DNA of 19,994 bases, from positions 1 to 19,994 of the forward strand of contig DASUZB010000188.1 in NCBI GenBank assembly GCA_036377075.1, read 5' to 3'. Source of the stretch: DASUZB01 sp036377075 (lineage in GTDB: Bacteria > Actinomycetota > CALGFH01). Positions 14,891-19,994 of the stretch are shown here, in pieces. The notes beneath the pieces were generated by a model, which ran no database searches, was not told the DNA's origin, and was given only the letters and a program-made list of their open reading frames with translations. The position numbers and the translations under genes are program-made. Numbering within the stretch: position 1 is the first letter of the stretch; every line of letters starts with the position of its first letter.

Positions 14891-14925
14891 GCGCGGAGGC
14901 CGGGCCATCGGCCCGGCCTTCGCGC
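14891..14925. terminator. Strong bidirectional hairpin terminator
   Basis: A 16-base stem (14891-14906 with 14910-14925), closed by an ATC loop, has one G.T pair and 15 Watson-Crick pairs. The core is AGGCCGGGCC / GGCCCGGCCT. It lies between the convergent LVIVD gene (plus) and cupredoxin gene (minus), ten bases after the first stop codon. There is no T-tract, as is common for actinobacterial terminators. Confidence 0.8.
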
Positions 14926-14935
14926 GTGCGGGTGG

Positions 14936-15190
14936 TCAGGCGGCGGTGATCGTGCCGTGCATGCCGGCCTGGTAGTGGCCACTCACGTGGCAGGCGAACA
15001 GGAACGTGCCCGCCTGGTGGAAGGTGTAGGCGAGGGTCTTGGTCTGGCCCGGGGCGACGGTGACGCCGTCGGCGTCGTCACCCATCGGCTTGCCGCCCAT
15101 CCGCTGCATCATCTGCTCGTGCTTTGCCTGGAACGCCTGGTCGCCGACGACCAGCTCGTGGGTGAGCTTGCCGCCGTTGGTGACGCGGAA
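14936..15190 (-). pseudogene. 3' part of a split cupredoxin (type I copper) gene
   Basis: Minus-strand codons from 15190 read FRVTNGGKLTHELVVGD, then a Met-rich loop (HEQMMQRMGGKPM), and end with TLAYTFHQAGTFLFACHV and SGHYQAGMHGTITAA. The type I copper ligands are visible: His in LTHELV, then Cys, His and Met in FACHVSGHYQAGM. There is no start codon; the reading frame runs directly into the left end of the insertion at 15191. The missing N-terminal half is at 19399-19635 in the same orientation. Together they would encode a periplasm-facing copper lipoprotein of the plastocyanin-like superfamily. This half cannot be made as a copper protein on its own. Confidence 0.9.
15187..15190 (+). repeat. 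Left copy of a 4-bp target-site duplication (GGAA)
   Basis: GGAA directly precedes the insertion. The second copy is at 19399-19402. Collapsing the two restores the cupredoxin frame as IAF-RVTN, matching the normal spacing of that strand in cupredoxins. Confidence 0.7.
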
Positions 15191-15195
15191 CAGGG

Positions 15196-15209
15196 TGTTT
15201 CACAAAGCC
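15196..15209 (+). repeat. Inverted repeat, outer left copy (14 bp)
   Basis: TGTTTCACAAAGCC, perfectly inverted at 16602-16615. It contains the stop codon (TCA on this strand) of the minus-strand gene at 15200-16480. Confidence 0.85.
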
Positions 15210-16480
15210 GTGGGAGTGGGCGGGGAGGCTGTCGGCTGTGACCGTGCGCGGGATGCACCCGTGCTGCGCTGGTCATGGGACGCAGGGATGGACGGTCGCA
15301 GCCACAGTGACGCCTGGGTCGGTTGCATGGTCTGGTCGACCACGGCCAGCAGCTCGGCGGTCAGGGTGTCCAGGTCGACTTGCTGGCGCAGCCGGGCGCT
15401 GAACGCGGCAATCGTCTGGGCGGCGTCGTAGCGGCGCCGGTTGAAGCGGCGATCCACCACGGCTTGGATGCGGCGGCGGGCCGGCTGGAACAGCGCCGCC
15501 ACCGCCAGGGTCGCCCCAGCTACCACCAGGCTGGAGTCCCTGCCCAAGAGCTGGCCGAGCCCCAGGACCACCCCAGCGTAGCTACCACCCAGCAGCACCG
15601 TGAGCAGCCCGTAGGCCACGGCACGGCTGATGATGTGGTCCAGGTCGTACAGCCGATAGCGCAAGATCGCCGCCCCGATCGCCAGGGGCAGGACCGCCAG
15701 GCAGACACCCGGAAGCCAGCCGAGGTCGACCTCGTTGCCCGCCACCGCCAGCGCCGCCATGGCCGCCACCGCCACCGCCACCGGCGCCGCTGTCACCGCC
15801 AGCCACCGCAACTGCTGGCGCTCCACGGCGCCGGCGCGACGGAAGCGCACCACCAGCGACCAGGCGCCGACCGGAATTGCAAGACCAGCAACCACAAAGG
15901 TCGCCGCGCGCACGACCAACAGCAGACCAGCCAACGCCCCGACCGCAAGCGGGCTGGTGACCGCCTGGCCGGGCTCCCGGAACGGCCCCAGCGCCAACGA
16001 CACCACCCCCAACACGGGCGCGGTCGCAGCAACCCTGGCCCACCACCGCCAGCCGCGCGAGGGCAGCGACCCGGTCGGGGTGAGTAGCAGCACGAAGCCG
16101 ATGCAGGCTGCCATTACCACGACGGCGATGTCCTTGACCGTGGAGCTGGTAGCGGGCGGTGCCCCACGCCAGGCCAACAGCACCCAGCTGGTATACGCGT
16201 AGCTGAACCACAACCCAAGTGCCAGCAGCAGCCAGCCCACCGGGTGGCGGGGCCGTCGGCTGGCCAGCACCGCCCCGACCGTGGCCGCGCTCACCGCCAC
16301 CAACCCGTAGATGGCGGTGTCGACCTTGGACCCCAGGTCGGACACGCCGGCCTGGCGCGCCAGCCGGGTTAACCAGACGACCACCGGGAGGCCGAGCATG
16401 ACCAGCATCCATAGCGCCCACGCCAACCCGGCCGGCCGCCAGCGCGGCCATGCCGGCCGGCCACCGGCGGTTACCGCCAT
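15200..16480 (-). CDS. Multi-TM sensor-like membrane protein without kinase domain
   Basis: A 426-residue protein with about nine hydrophobic helices, followed by the signature LRYRLYDLDHIISRAVAYGL, then GATLAVAALFQPARRRIQ, the basic segment VDRRFNRRRYDAA and a short helical part (TIAAFSARLRQQVDLDTLTAEL). This arrangement is common in actinobacterial proteins related to the membrane half of sensor histidine kinases. Here no HisKA or ATPase domain follows; the protein ends after SLWLRP with a low-complexity Ser/Thr/Pro tail. The start at 16480 follows GAGGATC. The stop codon lies inside the transposon inverted repeat, so the last residues may have been created by the insertion. It may be a signalling or sensing membrane protein carried as cargo. 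Confidence 0.75.
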   Translation of the reverse strand: MAVTAGGRPAWPRWRPAGLAWALWMLVMLGLPVVVWLTRLARQAGVSDLGSKVDTAIYGLVAVSAATVGAVLASRRPRHPVGWLLLALGLWFSYAYTSWVLLAWRGAPPATSSTVKDIAVVVMAACIGFVLLLTPTGSLPSRGWRWWARVAATAPVLGVVSLALGPFREPGQAVTSPLAVGALAGLLLVVRAATFVVAGLAIPVGAWSLVVRFRRAGAVERQQLRWLAVTAAPVAVAVAAMAALAVAGNEVDLGWLPGVCLAVLPLAIGAAILRYRLYDLDHIISRAVAYGLLTVLLGGSYAGVVLGLGQLLGRDSSLVVAGATLAVAALFQPARRRIQAVVDRRFNRRRYDAAQTIAAFSARLRQQVDLDTLTAELLAVVDQTMQPTQASLWLRPSIPASHDQRSTGASRARSQPTASPPTPTAL

Positions 16481-16601
16481 GATCCTCGACGCATGCAGGC
16501 CCCTCCGACTCCGGCCACCGTCCCGAGCATCGTCGCCCACGCGCCAGTGTGGCCAAGTTCCGTCCCGATAGCGTTACGGGCGACGCACCTATCAATCATC
16601 A

Positions 16602-16615
16602 GGCTTTGTGAAACA
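16602..16615 (-). repeat. Inverted repeat, inner copy (14 bp)
   Basis: GGCTTTGTGAAACA is the exact reverse complement of 15196-15209. With the outer copy it brackets a 1.42-kb unit that holds only the sensor-like gene. No matching target duplication is evident next to this copy. Confidence 0.85.
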
Positions 16616-16771
16616 GGCTCGTACCAGCCCGTTGCGAAAAGGCGTGTGTGGAGGCCGTCGGCGGCCTCCTGGACCTCGGGAGCCCAGGAAGGTTGTCTTG
16701 CTGGCAGGATGGGTGCTGGGCTTGGTGTCCCTGCCCTCCGCTACCATCCTGGCGGTCAGACGACCGGCGGC

Positions 16772-17836
16772 ATGCAAGCCCTATTAGACCGGGCCGACCG
16801 TATGGGCCGTACCACCTCACCCCCGCCGCTGGACATCACCAGCGTCTTCCCCAAGCTCGCTCCGCTCGCGCGGCAGGCGGTCCGCCTGCACCCGCGCGCC
16901 GGCGCGCCAGGGCGCAACGACAGCTCCCTCGGCGGCCCGCTGCTGTGGCCGGCCGAGCAGTCCTGGCCAGCCTGCCAGGAGCCCCACTATCAGTCCGAAC
17001 GCTTCCCGGTGCCGCCCGAGATCACCGCCTGGGACCAGGCTGTGCGGTGGGGGCAGGCCGCCGGCGTGGGCGTGCTGCGCGAGGGGGACGGCCCGATCTA
17101 CGCTGAGCGCTGGCACTACCTGCCCCCGGAGGAGCCATCGCCGCTGGTTGGGGTGCTGCAACTGCACGCCCGTGACGTGCCGGAGCTGCCGTTTCCCGAG
17201 CACACCGACCTGTTCCAGCTGCTATGGTGCCCCAACCACCATGACCTGCCATGGCTGGGGCCCTGCCCGATAGTGGTCTGGCGGCGTGGCGCAGAGGTGA
17301 CCAAGCCGCTGTCGACCCCGCCGGACCCACGATTCGATGAGGACTTGTTCGGGCCGGACTACTTGCCGCTGCCGTGCGTGCTGCACCCCGAGCGGGTCGT
17401 CGAGTACCCCCACCCCTGCAACCTACCCGCCCGGTATCCCCATCCCTGCAACCTGCCTGTCGAGCTGGCCGAGCGGATCCAGCAGTGGGACCAGCGGCAC
17501 GACCGCCTGTACTGGGCGGCGCTGTCCACCGCGCCGGGGACCAAGATCGGCGGCCATCCACGCTGGATCCAGCCCCCGGCGTGGCCGGTGTGTGGCTGCG
17601 GGCGGCGCATGGACCACCTGCTCACCATCGCCAGCGACGAGTTCGCACCCCAGGGACGCTGGCTGCCCTTGGAGGATCGCGACGATCCGAAGATCACCTC
17701 CAGGCGGCGCCGCATCGTGGATCGGGACGCCTGGGCGCCCCACGGCCTGATGCTCGGCGATGTCGGGTCGCTGTACCTGTTCACCTGCGCGGCCTGCGCA
17801 CACCGTCCGCTAGCCGGCACGATGCAGTGCAGTTGA
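16772..17836 (+). CDS. DUF1963-like (YwqG-type) protein
   Basis: A protein of about 354 residues. It begins PPLDITSVFPKLAPLARQAV and RLHPRAGAPGRNDSSLGGPL, then LLWP; the central part has DLFQLLWCPNHH and the C-terminal part GTKIGGHPRWIQPPAWPVCG followed by CGRRMDHLLTIASDEF and GDVGSLYLFTCAAC. The KIGGxPxWIQ block with a CxxCG-like turn and a final LYLF strand resembles DUF1963/YwqG proteins, whose role is unknown. Paired Cys (CGCGRRM, CAAC) could bind zinc. Start choice is uncertain: 16772 and 16802 are both in frame, neither with a strong ribosome-binding site, and the open frame further upstream crosses the inverted repeat and is not coding. It carries an internal 10-residue duplication. 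It lies within the large insertion. Confidence 0.65.
   Translation: MQALLDRADRMGRTTSPPPLDITSVFPKLAPLARQAVRLHPRAGAPGRNDSSLGGPLLWPAEQSWPACQEPHYQSERFPVPPEITAWDQAVRWGQAAGVGVLREGDGPIYAERWHYLPPEEPSPLVGVLQLHARDVPELPFPEHTDLFQLLWCPNHHDLPWLGPCPIVVWRRGAEVTKPLSTPPDPRFDEDLFGPDYLPLPCVLHPERVVEYPHPCNLPARYPHPCNLPVELAERIQQWDQRHDRLYWAALSTAPGTKIGGHPRWIQPPAWPVCGCGRRMDHLLTIASDEFAPQGRWLPLEDRDDPKITSRRRRIVDRDAWAPHGLMLGDVGSLYLFTCAACAHRPLAGTMQCS
17405..17464 (+). repeat. 30-bp in-frame tandem duplication
   Basis: Two 30-base units (17405-17434 and 17435-17464) encode YPHPCNLPAR and YPHPCNLPVE in the DUF1963-like gene. Differences are mostly third-position changes, so the duplication is not brand new and the frame has been kept. 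Confidence 0.8.
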
Positions 17837-17907
17837 CGCTGGGGTAGCGCGACTATCAGCATAACTATCGTATTTGTTGTGAACGTAGCAGAGCCATAGA
17901 ATGAGTC

Positions 17908-19278
17908 ATGGCTTACAACTTCCTTCATGGCGACCGTGACCAGCCGTTCCTGTTGCCGCCGGACCTGCGCGACTGGCTCCCCCAGGAGCATCTCGCCTGC
18001 TTCATCCTCGAGGTTGTCGAGCAGCTCGACCTGGCCGCGTTCTACCGGCAGCATCGCGACGACGGGCACGGTCATCCCGCCTACGACCCCAAGCTGCTGC
18101 TAGGGGTGCTGCTGTACGGCTACTGCCTGGGGGTGCGCTCCTCCCGCCAGATCGAGCGACGCTGCAAGGAGGACATCGCCTTTCGGGTGCTGGCCACCAA
18201 CCAGACCCCTGATCATGTGACCATCGCGCGGTTCCGGGTGCGCCACGAGCAGGCCCTGGCGGGGTTCCTGGTCGCCTCGCTCAAGCTGTGCGCGGCTGCG
18301 GGGATGGTCAACGTCGGTGTGGTCGCCCTGGACGGCACGAAGGTGGCTGGCAACTGCGCCGACAAGGCCAACCGCAGCCTCGACCGGCTGGACGCCGAGG
18401 TCGCCGAGATCCTCAAGCAGGCCGCCGACGCTGACCGGCGCGAGGACCGGCAGTACGGCGACGCGCGTGGGGACGAGCTGCCTGCGGCGTTGGCCTCCAA
18501 GGCCAGCCGGCTGGCGCGGCTGCGGCAGGCCAAGGCACTGCTGGACGCCGAGGCGGCCGAGCGGGCGCGGCGGTTCGCCGAGCGCGCGGCCGTCAGCGCC
18601 GCGGCGGCTGCCACCAAGGGGAAGCCGGCGCGGCAGCTCAAGCCGCGCCGGCGGGATGAGGCACCCAAGCCGAAGGCGACCGCCAACGTCACCGACCCCG
18701 ACAGCCGCCTGCTGCACACCCGTCGTGGCCGCGTGCAGGGCTACAACGCCCAGGCCGTGACGACCGTGGAGCAGGTGATCGTCGCCGCCGAGCTGACCCA
18801 GGACGCCAACGACTTCCTGCAGCTGGCGCCCATGCTCCAGGCGATCTCAGCCACGCTGGCCGCCGCAGAGATCACCGAGCAGCCGGCCACGCTGCTGGCT
18901 GACTCCGGCTACTGGTCGATCGCCAACCTCACCCAGCTCCCGCGTGCCCCAGAGCTGCTGATCCCCCCGCCCAGGCACGGCAACCATGGTAAGCCGCGCA
19001 AGGACGGCAAGGCGTCGGAGTCCAGGAGCGACGGGCTGCGCGCGGCGATGACCGCCAAGCTCACCAGCCAGGACGGCAAGGCGTGCTACGCCAAGCGGAA
19101 GGAGACCGTCGAGCCGGCGTTCGGGCAGATCAAACACGGCCGCGGCGCCAGCCGGTTCCTGCGACGGGGACTGGCTGCATGCGAGGCGGAGTGGAGGCTG
19201 CTGTGCGGCACCCACAACCTGCTCAAGCTGTGGCGGTACACGGTCGCGCGACCAGCAGTCACGCCGGCAAGCACCTGA
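17908..19278 (+). CDS. IS1182-like DDE transposase
   Basis: A complete 456-residue transposase. The N-terminal domain (QPFLLPPDLRDWLPQEHLAC, YDPKLLLGVLLYGYCLGVRS) is the one found in IS1182 and related IS5/IS4-like transposases. The catalytic triad is visible: Asp142 in VVALDGTKVAGN, Asp332 in TLLADSGYWS and Glu402 in KRKETVEPAFGQIKHG. A charged coiled-coil-like insertion (about 155-250) lies between the first two, as is usual. No frameshift or internal stop is seen, so it may be active. The upstream region is weakly AT-richer (17840-17907) and may hold its promoter, but no clear ribosome-binding site precedes the ATG. The gene is the rightmost one in the 4.2-kb insertion, about 120 bases from the right end, and is the obvious candidate for moving it. 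Confidence 0.92.
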   Translation: MAYNFLHGDRDQPFLLPPDLRDWLPQEHLACFILEVVEQLDLAAFYRQHRDDGHGHPAYDPKLLLGVLLYGYCLGVRSSRQIERRCKEDIAFRVLATNQTPDHVTIARFRVRHEQALAGFLVASLKLCAAAGMVNVGVVALDGTKVAGNCADKANRSLDRLDAEVAEILKQAADADRREDRQYGDARGDELPAALASKASRLARLRQAKALLDAEAAERARRFAERAAVSAAAAATKGKPARQLKPRRRDEAPKPKATANVTDPDSRLLHTRRGRVQGYNAQAVTTVEQVIVAAELTQDANDFLQLAPMLQAISATLAAAEITEQPATLLADSGYWSIANLTQLPRAPELLIPPPRHGNHGKPRKDGKASESRSDGLRAAMTAKLTSQDGKACYAKRKETVEPAFGQIKHGRGASRFLRRGLAACEAEWRLLCGTHNLLKLWRYTVARPAVTPAST

Positions 19279-19376
19279 GCACCAACCCAGGGGCGGCGTG
19301 ATTGTCCGGCCGTCCACTGGCTGGCCAGGCAATCACGGGAGGTTCCGAATCCGAGGGGCCCCTTGCGACCGGCTCA

Positions 19377-19398
19377 CACCACCTTCCGCAACACGCTG
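19377..19398 (-). repeat. Right terminal inverted repeat of the 4.2-kb insertion
   Basis: On the minus strand it begins CAGCGTGTTGCGGAAGG and matches the left end (15191-15212) at 15 of 22 positions, including 8 of the first 9. It abuts the right GGAA copy. Confidence 0.55.
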
Positions 19399-19402
19399 GG
19401 AA
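19399..19402 (+). repeat. Right copy of the 4-bp target-site duplication (GGAA)
   Basis: Matches 15187-15190. On the minus strand it gives the TTC codon for the Phe of GETIAF. Confidence 0.7.
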
Positions 19403-19635
19403 GGCGATGGTCTCCCCGGCCCTGACCTGGACGGCGGCCGGCTGGAAGCGGAGCTGGTCGGTGGGGTCACCGCGATGGTCCGGTCGGGGGTCGCGGCGGG
19501 CGCGGTGGTGGCGTGCGGCATCTGCATGGTGGTGGGGGCGGCGGTGGTGGCCGGGCTGGCCGACGGGCCGGCGGCGGGCCGGCCACAGGCGGCCAGCAGC
19601 GCGACCGCGTCGAGGGTGAGCAGGAAACGGCGCAT
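19399..19635 (-). pseudogene. 5' part of the split cupredoxin gene, also frameshifted
   Basis: From 19635 the minus strand encodes MRRFLLTLDAVALLAACG, a lipoprotein signal with a good lipobox (LAAC, Cys17), then a Thr/Ala/Pro/Met linker and DRTIAVT. The frame then shifts by one base at about 19463-19464. In the new frame the sequence continues TDQLRFQPAAVQVRAGETIA and F up to the GGAA junction. This is the first half of a cupredoxin whose second half is at 14936-15190. The start at 19635 has GGAGG nine bases upstream; a Met three codons earlier would abut that site. Two lesions, a frameshift and an insertion, make this a pseudogene, unless the frameshift is a sequencing error. Confidence 0.85.
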
Positions 19636-19736
19636 CTTGGGCATCCTCCCGAGAGGCTGGCTGAGCGTGCCTGAAGGCGTAGGCTCGCCGGCCTAGCTTC
19701 GGGAGATGCCCCAGGCGATCGGTGGTGGTGTGGGCG

Positions 19737-19763
19737 GCCGGTCGACCGGCGCGCTACGCGCGC
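19737..19763. terminator. Possible terminator or palindromic region
   Basis: GCCGGTCGACCGGC (19737-19750) is a perfect 14-base palindrome, and GCGCGCTACGCGCGC (19749-19763) can also fold. They lie about 25-50 bases after the stop of the minus-strand membrane gene. Either could terminate it before the cupredoxin gene. Confidence 0.35.
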
Positions 19764-19788
19764 TCCGGCGGCGCGCGGCGGCTGGCGG

Positions 19789-19994
19789 TCAGCGCTGGCG
19801 TGCGCGCCGCTTGAGGCGGCCGAGCACCAGCACGATCCTGCCGGCGACCAACGCGGCGGCGGCCAGGCCGGCGGTCGAGATCACCAGCAGCACGTCCTCC
19901 TCCAGGCCGGCGTCGCCGGCGCGGACGCGCTCGCCGAGGGTCCAGACCACCCCGAGCAGCAGCACCGACACGACGGTGGCCGTCCAGAAGGCGA
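19789..19994 (-). CDS. C-terminal part of a small membrane protein (runs off the window)
   Basis: The last 67 complete codons are visible and the frame stays open to the window edge: AFWTATVVSVLLLGVVWTLG, ERVRAGDAGLEEDVLLVIST, then a second hydrophobic helix (AGLAAAALVAGRIVLVLG) and a basic tail RLKRRARQR. Two transmembrane segments with a short acidic loop and a positive C-terminus suggest an inner-membrane protein with its tail in the cytoplasm. A GTG at 19971 could be a start, but hydrophobic sequence continues before it, so the gene probably begins outside the window. It is upstream of, and in the same direction as, the cupredoxin gene. I do not recognise the family. Confidence 0.55.
   Translation of the reverse strand, partial: AFWTATVVSVLLLGVVWTLGERVRAGDAGLEEDVLLVISTAGLAAAALVAGRIVLVLGRLKRRARQR

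Larger units (their letters stand above)
15191..19398. mobile_element. 4.2-kb transposon-like insertion splitting the cupredoxin gene
   Basis: Left end CAGGGTGTTTCACAAAGCC (15191 onward) and right end, read on the minus strand from 19398, CAGCGTGTTGCGGAAGG match at 8 of the first 9 bases and 15 of 22 overall. GGAA flanks both sides. Cargo in order: a multi-TM sensor-like gene (minus), a DUF1963-like gene (plus) and an intact IS1182-like transposase (plus) next to the right end. A further inverted copy of the left-end sequence lies inside (16602-16615), so the element may be composite or may have formed by nested insertions. I could not find a left inverted repeat immediately before the transposase gene. 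Boundaries rest mainly on the repaired cupredoxin gene. Confidence 0.75.

Noticed and set aside
10694..14908. A 1400-codon minus-strand frame opposite copA and the LVIVD gene
   Set aside because: It is antisense to two clearly coding genes and has low-complexity Gly/Asp/Arg composition typical of high-GC shadows.
16650..16669. Hairpin GGAGGCCG-TCGG-CGGCCTCC as a terminator
   Set aside because: It lies between the divergent sensor-like and DUF1963-like genes, where no transcript needs to end. It has no T-tract and may be chance in GC-rich DNA.
19302..19696. Plus-strand frames of 105-132 codons over the right end of the insertion
   Set aside because: They are antisense to the cupredoxin 5' half and span the insertion junction, so they cannot be an ancestral gene.

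Overview
The window is very GC-rich DNA with actinobacterial features: long spurious open frames on both strands, two F420/luciferase-like oxidoreductase sequences, an amidase with a coupled lipoprotein hydrolase, and a CsoR-CopZ-CopA copper module. It most resembles a chromosomal segment of a soil-type, possibly uncultured, actinomycetote. No RNA gene or CRISPR array was seen.

Layout. (1) 1-1737 is a scrapyard of mobile DNA: an intact IS110-family transposase, the last codons and terminal repeat of a second transposase, and an internal scrap of a luciferase-like monooxygenase gene. (2) 1738-3992 (minus) is an amidase translationally coupled to a lipoprotein alpha/beta hydrolase. (3) 4144-5363 is a MarR regulator and a SAM methyltransferase, with three copies of one 17-bp palindrome beside their starts, apparently the MarR operators. 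(4) 5480-6388 (minus) is a complete luciferase-like oxidoreductase. (5) 6664-14881 is a copper island. A CPD-type P1B ATPase (minus) and a histidine-rich membrane protein (minus) diverge from csoR-copZ-copA (plus), followed by a secreted LVIVD-repeat protein. CsoR-like operators lie in the divergent promoter and before the histidine-rich membrane protein. (6) 14936-19635 (minus) is a lipoprotein cupredoxin gene cut in two by a 4.2-kb insertion. (7) 19789-19994 is the 3' end of a small membrane-protein gene.

Most informative observation: the 3' half of the cupredoxin gene (14936-15190) and its 5' half (19399-19635) are separated by 15191-19398. Both junctions carry GGAA. Removing the insert plus one GGAA joins the halves into a cupredoxin sequence of normal spacing at the junction (AGETIAF then RVTNGGKLTHE). 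The insert has related terminal inverted repeats and carries a multi-TM sensor-like protein, a DUF1963-like protein and an intact IS1182-like transposase. The 5' half also has a separate frameshift.

Inferred working model: CsoR senses Cu(I) and derepresses both arms. CopZ carries copper to CopA for export. The CPD ATPase and the histidine-rich membrane protein probably act on the same or a related metal, and the cupredoxin once handled copper outside the membrane but is now disrupted. All functional calls come from reading motifs; no database search was possible.
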